A DNA stretch of 64,000 bases, from the NCBI RefSeq assembly GCF_000526695.1, contig NZ_JAGO01000016.1:110408-174407 (forward strand). Reading direction: 5' to 3'. The first letter of the stretch is position 1. The number at the start of each line of letters is the position of its first letter. Origin of the DNA: Carnimonas nigrificans ATCC BAA-78 (lineage in GTDB: Bacteria > Pseudomonadota > Gammaproteobacteria > Pseudomonadales > Halomonadaceae). The position numbers and the translations under genes are program-made. Below are positions 27,295 through 35,892 of this stretch, in pieces. Below the pieces are notes generated by a model. That model had not been told where the DNA came from. It was given only the letters and a program-made list of their open reading frames with translations, and made no database searches.

Positions 27295-28722
27295 ATGTCA
27301 GCACTCCCGGATTTCAATCGTAAAGCAGCCAGCGCGTCGCTGATTCGCATGAGTTTGCCTATTTTAGTGGGGCAGCTTGCCCAGATGGGCATTAGCACCG
27401 GCAATGTGATTCTTGCGGGGCACTCATCGACGGTTGATCTGGCTGCGGTGTCGCTGGGGGCCAGCCTGTGGGTGCCACTGCTGGTGCTGATGAACGGCAT
27501 TCTGATGGGGCTGACACCAGTGATTGCCCAGTTGTTTGGTGCGCGACGCTTTGCCGACATGCGTGATCCGGTACAGCAAAACTGTTGGATTGCCCTGTGC
27601 TGCGGCGTGATTGCAGCGCTACTGATTTACGCCGTTGCGCCTTCGCTGCTGGCACTGATGTCCGTGCCTGATGAGGTGCAGGAGGCCGCCACCCGCTATT
27701 TGCATATGGTGGCCTTTGGCATGCCGGGGCTGGCCCTCTATTTTGCGCTGCGCGCCTGGTCAGACGGGCTCAATCACACCAGACCCGGTTTATGGATCAG
27801 CCTGCTGGGGCTTACGGCCAGTGTTGTAGTGGGCATATTGCTGGTCTCGGGCGTGGCGGGCTTGCCACGCTTCGGTGCGGTGGGCTGTGGCATCGCCAGC
27901 GCCGTGTCGATGTGGGTAAGCTGCCTGTGCATGTGGCGTTATGTTGCCAAAGTGAAGGTATATCGCCCTGTCGAGGTGTGGAAGGATGGCCTGCATCCGC
28001 CGCGCCTTTCAAGCATTATCGCGCTGTTGAAGGTGGGGCTGCCCATCGGGGTGGCGGTCTTTTCAGAAGTCACCATGTTCTCGGTGATTGCGCTGCTGAT
28101 CTCGGTATACGGCACGGTAACCATTGCCGCCCACGAACTGGCGCTGAATATCACTGGCGTGCTGTTTATGGTGCCCATGTCACTGGGCATCGCGCTGACC
28201 ATTCGCGTCGGTACACGGCTGGGGGAACAGCAGCCGCGTGTGGCGCGCAAGGAGGCGTGGAACGGTATGCTTTTGGCGGTGCTGGGAGCGCTGATCAACG
28301 CGTCGATCATTTGGTTTTTTGCGCGGCAAATTCTGGCGATCTACACCAGCAACGCCGACGTCATAGCGCTGGCGATTAACCTTCTGTACCTGACCATGAT
28401 TTTCCAGCTTTCCGACTCGCTGCAAGCGGGCCTGGCGGGCGCCCTGCGCGGCTACAAGGATACCCGTGCGGTGATGCTGATTACCCTGACCGCCTATTGG
28501 CCCATTGGCATCGGCAGTGGCGTGCTACTGGGCTACGGTGTCGGTAGCGCCTTTGAAGGTTTCGGTATTTACGGCTTCTGGACCGGCTTTATTATCAGCC
28601 TGACGTCAGCCGCCATCATGCTGGCGTTCCGTTTGCACCGTGTGGCTCGCCGCCATGCGCCGCCCTCATGGCTGCTCAAGGAAACTCCTGCTTCCCAGAG
28701 CTATCCTCAGACAAAACTGTAA
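27295..28722 (+). CDS. norM: MATE family multidrug efflux transporter (NorM-like)
   Basis: 475 residues with about 12 hydrophobic segments in two internally similar halves. Signature sections include LPILVGQLAQMGISTGNVILAG near the N-terminus and the mid-protein VSLGASLWVPLLVLMNGILMGLTP. NorM proteins export cationic drugs by Na+ or H+ antiport. It is divergent from epmC; the 222-base spacer must hold both promoters. The C-terminus is a short basic tail. Substrates are not predictable. Confidence 0.93.
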   Translation: MSALPDFNRKAASASLIRMSLPILVGQLAQMGISTGNVILAGHSSTVDLAAVSLGASLWVPLLVLMNGILMGLTPVIAQLFGARRFADMRDPVQQNCWIALCCGVIAALLIYAVAPSLLALMSVPDEVQEAATRYLHMVAFGMPGLALYFALRAWSDGLNHTRPGLWISLLGLTASVVVGILLVSGVAGLPRFGAVGCGIASAVSMWVSCLCMWRYVAKVKVYRPVEVWKDGLHPPRLSSIIALLKVGLPIGVAVFSEVTMFSVIALLISVYGTVTIAAHELALNITGVLFMVPMSLGIALTIRVGTRLGEQQPRVARKEAWNGMLLAVLGALINASIIWFFARQILAIYTSNADVIALAINLLYLTMIFQLSDSLQAGLAGALRGYKDTRAVMLITLTAYWPIGIGSGVLLGYGVGSAFEGFGIYGFWTGFIISLTSAAIMLAFRLHRVARRHAPPSWLLKETPASQSYPQTKL

Positions 28723-29061
28723 AAACCCTCTGGGCGCAACGCCAAAGGTGTGTTAATAGTGACGTGTGAGGAAAATCGGCCCTGCGCCGAAATGCCTCGC
28801 AATATCGTGGCCAACGCGCAACCGCTCAAGGAGTTCGAGCCTGCAGCACGGAGCCATGACCCCGCGCCAAGCGCTGCCGAGAGCGGCGCCTGGCCCAGGC
28901 GGAACAGAGCGCACCGAGTTGTATGCCCGCAGCCTTCGGCTGATGCCCGTTGCTCATTCGCACCAAGCGTAATGGCACAAACGCGCCTTCCTGCGGCGCT
29001 TTGATCATTATGGCCTGGTCATCGGCAAGCACATCGTTCGACACCGTCGAGGAGGGCTTTC
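28723..29061. other. Unassigned spacer after norM
   Basis: 339 bases with only short frames on both strands, none with a family-like product. The last 12-14 bases contain the GAGGAGGG ribosome site of the next gene. No clear hairpin or repeat was seen. Confidence 0.35.
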
Positions 29062-29751
29062 ATGGGCACCCCACTTCCCCGCACCGCCAAGATCATCGAC
29101 TTTTCCAGCGTCCGTGACAGGTTCAAGGCCAATCAGCGTGTTATTCGCATGGCGCCTGAGCATGATGGCATCGAGATGATCTACCGAATTGCATCCGACG
29201 ATGAATCACTTTACGCCATGCCGGTGCTGGCATGGGCGCTCAGGCAAAATGGGGATGTCGCCGGCATGGTGCCGTGGATGAACAGACTGGCGCCGTGCCA
29301 TGAGCTGGACGACCCTGAGCATGGCACCTTTGTTGGCTATCGTGACCCCGAAACCGAAGAGCTGCTGGCCGAGCCTCCCGAACACAAGGTGCAGGAGCTG
29401 GAGCATGCGGCGAGCTATTTCGATTATGAGCCCACCGCTGATGTAGCTCTGATTCAGCAATTGCCCGATACCCTCGGCACCCACGCTCTGTGCATGAACG
29501 ATTCACATAGCCCATGGCTGCTCAAGCAGGTATATGGCTGGCGCCTGTTCAGCGATGGCACCATTGATGTGCTGCTCTTGGATGAAGAGAAAATGATCGA
29601 CACGCCGGTACTGCCAGGCGACGACTGCCTCTACTCAGGCAGCCAGTATCACAGCGCGCTCTATTTCTTCCAGCGCAGCATTGCTAACCGCATCAAGCGT
29701 CAGGATCCTGAAACCCTTGAAGCGCTGACCATGATGGTCAACGACGACTAG
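29062..29751 (+). CDS. Conserved-looking hypothetical protein
   Basis: 229-residue soluble acidic protein that I do not recognise. It has no signal peptide, membrane helix or known motif. Composition is typical of the host (codon use like neighbours), and the strong site GAGGAGGG five bases before the ATG supports real translation. Notable stretches are RFKANQRVIRMAPEHDG near the N-terminus and an acidic C-terminal section. It is followed by a good terminator, so it is probably a single-gene unit. It may be restricted to Halomonadaceae. Confidence 0.7.
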   Translation: MGTPLPRTAKIIDFSSVRDRFKANQRVIRMAPEHDGIEMIYRIASDDESLYAMPVLAWALRQNGDVAGMVPWMNRLAPCHELDDPEHGTFVGYRDPETEELLAEPPEHKVQELEHAASYFDYEPTADVALIQQLPDTLGTHALCMNDSHSPWLLKQVYGWRLFSDGTIDVLLLDEEKMIDTPVLPGDDCLYSGSQYHSALYFFQRSIANRIKRQDPETLEALTMMVNDD

Positions 29752-29776
29752 CTGCTCTTTCCAAAAAAGCAAAAAG

Positions 29777-29815
29777 CAGAGACCCCGACATGCACGCCGC
29801 GTGTCGAGGTCTCTG
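29777..29815. terminator. Bidirectional terminator
   Basis: A 14-bp stem with one mismatch (CAGAGACC.CGACA / TGTCG.GGTCTCTG). The minus-strand exit runs into T-rich sequence (TTTTTGCTTTTTT), serving tusA. The plus-strand exit (ATTGTCTT) serves the upstream hypothetical gene less well. Confidence 0.8.
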
Positions 29816-29838
29816 ATTGTCTTGCCAGCGATACCCTT

Positions 29839-30081
29839 CTAGCCGATTTCGATCAGGTAACGAAAGATGCCATCAGCTTCTGTCTGGCTGGCCAAACGGT
29901 GCCCAAGAAAGGAACAGAACTGGGGAATATCGCGCTGAGTGGCGGGATCGGTCGCCACCACTTCCAGCCACTGTCCGCTTTGCAGGTCACGCACCTTGTT
30001 GTGCATCATCATGATCGGCTCAGGGCAATAAAGCCCTTGAGTATCCAGTACATCATCTGGCGTAGGGGTATCGTCACTCAT
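29839..30081 (-). CDS. tusA: Sulfurtransferase TusA
   Basis: 80-residue sulfur carrier. It accepts persulfide from IscS and passes it on to the TusBCD relay for 2-thiouridine in tRNA. The acceptor cysteine is C19 in DTQGLYCPEPIMMMH, the TusA signature. Length matches E. coli TusA (81). Start at 30081 (MSDDTPTPDD); a Met eight codons upstream is less likely. Other Tus genes are not nearby. TusA paralogues (YedF, YeeD) are alternatives, but the CPEPxM motif and stand-alone size favour TusA. Confidence 0.92.
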   Translation of the reverse strand: MSDDTPTPDDVLDTQGLYCPEPIMMMHNKVRDLQSGQWLEVVATDPATQRDIPQFCSFLGHRLASQTEADGIFRYLIEIG

Positions 30082-30172
30082 CACGTTTTCCTGTGCTGCC
30101 ACCAAAAGTTAAAGCCTAACAAGAGATCACCGCACCTTGCAGCAAACGCAGCGCACGCTTGCCAGCCATTCT

Positions 30173-31267
30173 TCAGCGCAGCACTTCCACAAAAACGGTT
30201 ACTTCCTCACGGTCATGGTAAAGCTGCCGACAGCGCAACTGGTAGCGTAGCCCCGCTGCATCGAGTCGTTCCCGCAGCTGACCAAGGCATTCGGATACTT
30301 CCTGCCAGCGGCGTTTCATCGGTAGTTTCAGATTGAATACAGTGTAACGGCAATGGCCGCCCGTCAGCCACGCCGCGATCGTCTCAATGACCCGCGATGG
30401 GCGCTCCACCATGTCGCACACCAGCCAATCGAGGGGCCACGGGGGCAGCCACTTAAGGCCATCTTCTTGCAGATGCTCGACCATGCCGCTGCGCATCAAT
30501 CCCTTGTCCATCGAGCCGTTATCGACGGCGTAGACCTGCATGCCTTTATTGACCAACTGCCATGTCCAGCCACCGGGAGCCGCCCCCAGATCAGCCGCCG
30601 TACTCCCCGGTGCCAGCACCTCTTCCCAGCGTTCGGCAGGCAGGAACTGATGCCAGGCTTCTTCCAGTTTCAGCGTCGAACGACTGGGCGCACCGTGAGG
30701 AAAGCGCAGCCGCTGAATACCGTTGGGATGCTCGCTGCGATTACCGCGAAAGCTCAACCCAAGCTGCAAGCTGTTGCCACTGGTCATGAATACGTGAAGA
30801 CGCCGCGCACCGGCCCGCCGACGCAGAATCTTGCGCCGTTTCAACTGGCTGGTCAGCGGCCGTTCAAGCGCCCTGGCCAGTGATGTCAACGCCTTCCCTT
30901 CGTTGGTATCGGGCGCTTCAAATACCAGCTCCTCCGCGCTCCACCCCGCAGCACTCAACTGCTCGATGATAGGCGTCAGGCGGTCGCTGCGCTCCAGCTC
31001 ATCCAGCGGTGGCAGCGCTACCAGTGACTGACGCGCGAAGACCAGCGATGCCAGGCTGACCTGACGCTGCACATCATTCAGCGCCTGCCCTTCGGTCGAG
31101 ATAACGCGCACATAGCCGCCGTGAGGAAGCTCATCAATTTCCACCTCAATGTTGATGCCGGCATCCGTAATGCGGTCTGCCAGTTCAGCAGCAAGGTCTG
31201 ACTCAAGCGCGGGGCGACAGTACAAAAGCCATTCACTGGCGGGAAGGGAGGGGCGCTGCTCGGACAT
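30173..31267 (-). CDS. rlmM: 23S rRNA C2498 2'-O-methyltransferase RlmM
   Basis: 364 residues (E. coli 366). It methylates the ribose of C2498 in the peptidyl transferase region of 23S rRNA. An N-terminal THUMP-like domain precedes a Rossmann methyltransferase domain with SAM motif ADLGAAPGGWTWQLV. The K-D-K-E-type residues lie in DNGSMDKG, WLVCDMVERP and NLKLPMKRRW. Start at 31267 (MSEQRPSLPAS) removes an unrelated upstream frame. tusA follows 91 bases downstream on the same strand. Confidence 0.95.
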   Translation of the reverse strand: MSEQRPSLPASEWLLYCRPALESDLAAELADRITDAGINIEVEIDELPHGGYVRVISTEGQALNDVQRQVSLASLVFARQSLVALPPLDELERSDRLTPIIEQLSAAGWSAEELVFEAPDTNEGKALTSLARALERPLTSQLKRRKILRRRAGARRLHVFMTSGNSLQLGLSFRGNRSEHPNGIQRLRFPHGAPSRSTLKLEEAWHQFLPAERWEEVLAPGSTAADLGAAPGGWTWQLVNKGMQVYAVDNGSMDKGLMRSGMVEHLQEDGLKWLPPWPLDWLVCDMVERPSRVIETIAAWLTGGHCRYTVFNLKLPMKRRWQEVSECLGQLRERLDAAGLRYQLRCRQLYHDREEVTVFVEVLR

Positions 31268-31376
31268 GAAATACCTGCTGTTACTGAAGATGCGAGAATG
31301 CGCCCAGTGTAGCGCATCCCCCTGCGGGGCCATAGCAAGGCATACCATCAGGGCCAACATTCGGGCGATACAAAAA

Positions 31377-31407
31377 AGCGGCGTACCGCCTATTGCGATA
31401 CGCCGCT
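31377..31407 (-). terminator. Intrinsic terminator of the DUF4168 gene
   Basis: AGCGGCGTA/TACGCCGCT, a perfect 9-bp stem with a 13-base loop, followed on the minus strand by a T-run of six, about 40 bases past the stop. Confidence 0.88.
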
Positions 31408-31445
31408 CTGCTTAAGTCATGCTTGCCGTGATCACGGCAGGCGAC

Positions 31446-31841
31446 TTAGTTCTGCTGCTGAACCATGCCCTGAACACGTTTCAGAAGATCAGGGTTCTGC
31501 TGCAGAGACTGACCGATCTGGTTGAATTCATCCACTTTCAGGTGGTTGTCCTGAACAGCCTTGACCATTTTGCCATTCGCTTCCTGACGGATGCTGTTGA
31601 CCTTGTCGCTGTCATCACCAGCAGCCTGAAGCTGCTTGGTGTAATCCTGGGAAATACCAGCAATGCTCTGAGAGGCGTTAGCGAAGTTTTTCAGCTGTGC
31701 ATCGCTGAAATTCTGGGCACTGGCGGACGACGCTTGGGCTCCACCCTGCTGAGATGCTGCGCTCTGCGCGAATACGGCAGGAGATGCGATCATGCCAGTA
31801 GAAACCAGGGCAGCTGAGATAATAGCGGTAGTCCGTTTCAT
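31446..31841 (-). CDS. DUF4168 small secreted protein
   Basis: 131 residues with a clear Sec signal peptide (MKRTTAIISAALVSTGMIASPAVFAQ) cut after about residue 25. The mature part opens with a Gln/Ser/Ala-rich low-complexity stretch. Then comes the DUF4168 helical region beginning FSDAQLKNFANASQSI and ending KRVQGMVQQQN. DUF4168 proteins are periplasmic and of unknown role; some are stress-induced. A GGAGGAAT site just before the ATG at 31841 and a strong terminator indicate a well-expressed single-gene unit. Confidence 0.82.
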   Translation of the reverse strand: MKRTTAIISAALVSTGMIASPAVFAQSAASQQGGAQASSASAQNFSDAQLKNFANASQSIAGISQDYTKQLQAAGDDSDKVNSIRQEANGKMVKAVQDNHLKVDEFNQIGQSLQQNPDLLKRVQGMVQQQN

Positions 31842-32228
31842 TAATTCCTCCGAGGAGTCGCTTTTGAGTGTACCAATCTTGGTCAACACGAAATTTATTT
31901 AGTTCCCGACCCATCGGCCGAAAGACGAAAAAGCCCTGAGTACCTTTTACGGTGCAGGTGTGGTGCAGGCAGGTTTCCTTTATGGAACAGAAACCTGTTC
32001 CGCCTTTCGCCATACCGCCTAACCTGCTGGCGTACCCAAATCTTTTCAACCCCCAGCAAAATAAAAAACCCTTTTCATGTAACGAAATGAAATGTCACTC
32101 CTTTCTGGCTACACATAAAGGTGGCGCATAACATTTACTGACAGTTTCAGCTCACCAACTGACACTCTCTCTTCGCCAGCGACAGTGATAGACTCGCTGA
32201 CGCTCTTTTTATCTGCCGGAGGTTGTCC
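31842..32228. promoter_or_regulatory. Divergent DUF4168/pyrB control region with overlapping hairpins
   Basis: 387 bases, AT-rich in the middle, with no convincing gene. It contains two overlapping inverted repeats: CAGGTTTC/GAAACCTG (31970-31997) and GGAACAG/CTGTTCC (31984-32001). They share bases, so RNA or DNA could form only one at a time. A repeated GGTGCAGG lies just left of them. The pyrB ribosome site is GGAGG six bases before ATG 32229. No pyrimidine-tract leader peptide typical of E. coli pyrBI was recognised. Confidence 0.4.
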
Positions 32229-33260
32229 ATGTCCCCCCACCTACTCTCTGTCGATCAGCTCGACCTTGATCGCATCAGCAACTTGTTCTCGCTTGCCCAG
32301 CGCATGGAACCTATCGCCCGACGCGAGAAGGTATGTCGCGTGCTGGAAGGCGCAGTGCTCGGCAACCTCTTCTTTGAAGCCAGTACACGTACCCGCGTCA
32401 GCTTTCATACTGCCTTTTCACGTTTGGGCGGTTCGGTATGCGACACCACCGGCTTCACCTTTTCCTCAATGGCCAAGGGCGAAACCCTGACCGACACAGC
32501 GCGAGTACTGGCAGGCTACTGCGACGCTATCGTCATGCGCCACCCTGATCTCGGCTCGGTCAGCGAATTTGCCAGCGCCATCAACGTGCCGGTCATCAAT
32601 GGTGGCGATGGCCCCGGCGAGCACCCTAGCCAGGCACTGCTGGACCTTTACACCATTCAGAAGGAGTTCAAGCGTCTCGGCCGCTCTCTGGAAGGTGCCC
32701 ATATCCTGATGACGGGCGACCTGAAATATGGCCGCACCGTGCACTCGCTGATCAAGCTTCTCACCCTCTATCCGCCGCTGCATATCACGCTGGTGGCCCC
32801 AGCAGGACTTGAAATGCCGACTTACCTGCTCACTCTTGCTGAAGATCGCGGGCACAAGGTCGAACTGCGCACGACCTTGCAGGAGAATTTCGAACCCATC
32901 GACGTGGTATACGCCACGCGCATTCAGAAAGAGCGCTTTACGGAAGAGATGGTAGAAAGCTTTGCTGGCGTTACCGATGAATATCGCGTCAACAAAGCCT
33001 TCCTCGACCAGCGTTGTACCTCTCACACCATTGTCATGCACCCGCTGCCGCGCGATAGCCGTCCGGGGGCCAACGATTTAAGCCCTGACCTCAATAGCGA
33101 CCCTCGCCTGGCTATCTTCCGCCAGACCGATAATGGCATTCCGGTGCGCATGGCGATTTTCGCCGAACTGATGGGTATCAGCAGTGACTTCGACAAAGGG
33201 CTGCCCCCCGTCAACTGGCGTGTGCCCGCCCAGTACGGCGTGAATGACACCACATTCTGA
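32229..33260 (+). CDS. pyrB: Aspartate carbamoyltransferase catalytic chain
   Basis: 343 residues. It condenses carbamoyl phosphate and aspartate in pyrimidine synthesis. The carbamoyl-phosphate motif is FFEASTRTRVSF. HPSQALLDLYTI and MHPLPRD are also intact, as expected for ATCase rather than OTCase. It is about 30 residues longer than E. coli PyrB, from a C-terminal tail after AIFAELMGI. There is no pyrI regulatory chain next to it and no pyrC-like pseudo-subunit. ATG 32229 has GGAGG six bases upstream. Confidence 0.93.
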   Translation: MSPHLLSVDQLDLDRISNLFSLAQRMEPIARREKVCRVLEGAVLGNLFFEASTRTRVSFHTAFSRLGGSVCDTTGFTFSSMAKGETLTDTARVLAGYCDAIVMRHPDLGSVSEFASAINVPVINGGDGPGEHPSQALLDLYTIQKEFKRLGRSLEGAHILMTGDLKYGRTVHSLIKLLTLYPPLHITLVAPAGLEMPTYLLTLAEDRGHKVELRTTLQENFEPIDVVYATRIQKERFTEEMVESFAGVTDEYRVNKAFLDQRCTSHTIVMHPLPRDSRPGANDLSPDLNSDPRLAIFRQTDNGIPVRMAIFAELMGISSDFDKGLPPVNWRVPAQYGVNDTTF

Positions 33261-33352
33261 TCCACACCTCGCGGCGTCCCGCAGTCGGTGGCTGTGCTGA
33301 ACTTCACCACGGTCACCGCATAATAAATCAAGAATAATTCAGGAATCCCACC

Positions 33353-34132
33353 ATGGAGATCATGCTGGACGGAAGCACCCTTGCCATGCTGGCGCTCGCG
33401 GCACTGTGTGCCGGCTTTATCGACACCATTGCGGGCGGTGGCGGGCTGATTACCGTGCCCACCTTGATGCTGGCGCAAATTCCACCGGTACAAGCGCTGG
33501 CAACCAACAAGCTGCAAGGCAGTTTTGGCACCCTTACCTCATCGCTGACCTTCTGGCGGCGCGGGCACCTCTCCTTCTCGACGATAAAAAAGCCCTTTCT
33601 GTTTGCACTGATAGGAGCCGCACTGGGCACCTTGCTGGTGCAGCAGGTCAATACCGATGCCTTGCAAGTGCTGGTGCCGATAGTGCTCACCTTTATTGCC
33701 CTCTACTTTCTGCTGGTGCCCAGTGCCGGTAAGGTAGAGCGAACGCCGCGCTTGAGCGCTAGGATTTATGACGCCACCGTGGTGCCATTGATCGGCTTCT
33801 ATGATGGATTTTTCGGGCCAGGTACCGGCTCGTTCTTTTCCCTCTCGGAAGTTGCGCTGCGCGGTCGCCAGTTGATCCAGGCCACCGCTACGGCCAAGGC
33901 GCTCAATCTGGCCAGTAATATTGCATCGCTGCTGATCTTTATCATTGGCGGGCACGTACTCTGGACTGCCGGCATTGTGATGCTGCTGGCCCAACTGGTG
34001 GGGGCTTATCTAGGCTCGCTGGTGGTATTGGGGGCAGGTGCGCGCATTATCCGCCCGCTGATTGTCATCGTCTGTATTGCCATGCTGATACGTTATTCAT
34101 GGCAGAACGGCTTGCTTAGCGGATGGTGGTAA
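33353..34132 (+). CDS. TSUP-family sulfite/anion permease (TauE/SafE-like, YfcA)
   Basis: 259-residue membrane protein with about eight hydrophobic segments arranged as two similar halves. The first half begins GFIDTIAGGGGLITVPTLM and the second has GFYDGFFGPGTGSFF, the two family repeats of TauE/SafE (DUF81). Members export or import sulfur-containing or organic anions. The substrate is not predictable from this sequence or its neighbours. Start at 33353, or at 33362 three codons later. A strong terminator follows. Confidence 0.9.
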   Translation: MEIMLDGSTLAMLALAALCAGFIDTIAGGGGLITVPTLMLAQIPPVQALATNKLQGSFGTLTSSLTFWRRGHLSFSTIKKPFLFALIGAALGTLLVQQVNTDALQVLVPIVLTFIALYFLLVPSAGKVERTPRLSARIYDATVVPLIGFYDGFFGPGTGSFFSLSEVALRGRQLIQATATAKALNLASNIASLLIFIIGGHVLWTAGIVMLLAQLVGAYLGSLVVLGAGARIIRPLIVIVCIAMLIRYSWQNGLLSGWW

Positions 34133-34153
34133 GCAGGGAATATCGATAAACCC

Positions 34154-34186
34154 AAAGGGCGTCGTTGAATATCAACGACGCCCTTT
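34154..34186 (+). terminator. Intrinsic terminator of the TSUP gene
   Basis: A perfect 15-bp stem (AAAGGGCGTCGTTGA and its complement) with a 3-base loop, followed by TCTTTTT. It is the strongest terminator in this part of the window. Confidence 0.92.
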
Positions 34187-34245
34187 TCTTTTTACTTAGA
34201 TCTTCGTTACGTTGTAGCTATATCAGATTTCATACTTCCTGCAAC

Positions 34246-34965
34246 TTAATGCCCACGAATGGTGCGGGCAATACACATGGCAGCGAAATAGAGTGAGCTT
34301 GCTACCAGCCCCCATACGGCCCAGGCAGCGTGCACGGGGCTGGAGAGAATCAGCGCTGTCATGCAAACGCACCATGCAACGGTGACCGCGATATTAATCG
34401 GCATCAGCAGTTTGACGCGGAAAGGATGCAGGAACTTGATCTGCGTCATGGTCAGGCCAGCCATCACCAGAATAACGGCGAACGAGACCCAGGGCGGCAG
34501 CTGGAACACATAGAAATAGGCCGCCACGATATTCCACGCAGCAGGAAAACCGACAAAGTAGGAATCTTCACTCTTCTCATTGACGTTGCAGTAGCAGAAC
34601 ATTGATGAAAGAAGAATGATCGCCACCGAGAGCGCGCTTAAATAAGGCGGCAGCGGAATAAACTGGAAGATAAAAATGGCGGGAATAAACGACCAGGTAA
34701 GGTAATCGACCATAACATCGAGGATAACGCCATCGAAGTTTGGCAATACCGATTTGATCTCGTACTTGCGCGCCAGATTACCATCAACACCGTCAATCAT
34801 CATGGCTGCTCCCAGCCATAGCAGGCATGCCACCACATTGCTGTTCAACAGCGCCATCAAGGCCAGCATGGCAAATACCACACCGCTGGCGGTAAACGCG
34901 TGGATACTCCAGGCCCGTAGCACTGATACGCGCGATCCGGCGGAAGGCGTCATTGATTGCGACAC
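34246..34965 (-). CDS. pcs: Phosphatidylcholine synthase
   Basis: 239 residues, close to the known bacterial Pcs length of about 240. Pcs makes phosphatidylcholine in one step from CDP-diacylglycerol and free choline, in the inner membrane. The CDP-alcohol phosphatidyltransferase motif is present with the long Pcs spacing: DGNLAR, 12 residues, G, then VILD and VMVD. About seven hydrophobic segments surround it, and WSIHAFTASG near the start is typical of Pcs. I prefer GTG 34965, which has AAGGAG five bases upstream. ATG 35016 and ATG 34953 are alternatives. Phosphatidylserine synthase is the main competing call. Phosphatidylcholine is uncommon in gammaproteobacteria. Confidence 0.8.
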   Translation of the reverse strand: MSQSMTPSAGSRVSVLRAWSIHAFTASGVVFAMLALMALLNSNVVACLLWLGAAMMIDGVDGNLARKYEIKSVLPNFDGVILDVMVDYLTWSFIPAIFIFQFIPLPPYLSALSVAIILLSSMFCYCNVNEKSEDSYFVGFPAAWNIVAAYFYVFQLPPWVSFAVILVMAGLTMTQIKFLHPFRVKLLMPINIAVTVAWCVCMTALILSSPVHAAWAVWGLVASSLYFAAMCIARTIRGH

Positions 34966-35071
34966 ATCAACTCCTTGGTTGCGGGAGAACTCCCGCTCAT
35001 CGTGTTCGTTGTTCATTGAACGATACCTCACCTGCAAAAAACATCAGAACGGCAAACGAGAGATCGTTATA

Positions 35072-35788
35072 TCAGTGAAGAGTATCAAGATATCGTATTC
35101 CGCCCAACTGTCTCATCTGACGAATTACCCAGCGCGAATGGTTGGCAACCCGTGCATTGGGGCGGCTGGCGCTCCACTGGCGCGGGGCGGGCAATATCGA
35201 CGCAAGCAGCGCCGCCTGCTGCGCATTGAGCGCTGCCGCATCGGTATGGAAGTAATAGCGCGCCGCGGCCTGAGCCCCATAGACCCCATCTCCCCATTCC
35301 GCCAGATTGAGATAAACCTCAAGAATACGCTGCTTCGGCCACAGGTTTTCAATCAACAGCGTAAACCACGCCTCAATGCCTTTACGCGCAAGATCGGAGT
35401 GGGTCCATAGCCACACATTCTTGGCAGTCTGTTGGCTAATGGTACTGGCACCACGCAGCGCAGCCCCGTCACGCCAATCACGCCAGGCCAGGGCCATTTG
35501 CTGCTTGTCAAAACCGCGATGAAACGGAAAACGCTGGTCTTCGCTGGCGATCACTGCCAGCTTGAGCTGCGGTGAAATTTCATCATAGCTCACCCATTGA
35601 TAGCGATAGTTCACGCCATGCCCCGTTACCGCTGCCACGATCTGCCGCTCCACCATCACCGAGGAGACCGGAATCGGCAGCCAGCGAAACAGCACTACCG
35701 TCAACACTGACAGCAGCACGAAAGCCGCGATCGCAATCGCGACAGCTCTGCGTGCGATACGCATGGTACTGGAGAGAGGTGAAGACAT
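35072..35788 (-). CDS. mtgA: Monofunctional biosynthetic peptidoglycan transglycosylase
   Basis: 238 residues with one N-terminal transmembrane helix (about 11-34) and a GT51 domain without a transpeptidase part. It polymerises lipid II into glycan strands. The catalytic glutamate is in IASEDQRFPFHRGFD. GASTISQQTAKNVWLW, the RKGIEAWFTLLIE block and LEVYLNLAEWGDGVYG are the standard GT51 motifs. The ATG at 35788 lacks a strong ribosome site, and the ATG nine codons in could be the true start. It lies between pcs and fghA on the same strand, with short spacers. Confidence 0.94.
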   Translation of the reverse strand: MSSPLSSTMRIARRAVAIAIAAFVLLSVLTVVLFRWLPIPVSSVMVERQIVAAVTGHGVNYRYQWVSYDEISPQLKLAVIASEDQRFPFHRGFDKQQMALAWRDWRDGAALRGASTISQQTAKNVWLWTHSDLARKGIEAWFTLLIENLWPKQRILEVYLNLAEWGDGVYGAQAAARYYFHTDAAALNAQQAALLASILPAPRQWSASRPNARVANHSRWVIRQMRQLGGIRYLDTLH

Positions 35789-35892
35789 GGGCGTTTATCA
35801 AGACTCAGGCGCTGATGAGTAGGGCGAATCACCAGTATAGCAGCGTTCTGCCGGCAACCTGTTACTCCGCTGACACGCTGCCCTCTCTCTGC

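Noticed and set aside
28826..29044. 72-codon open frame on the minus strand after norM
   Set aside because: No Shine-Dalgarno upstream and no recognisable product.
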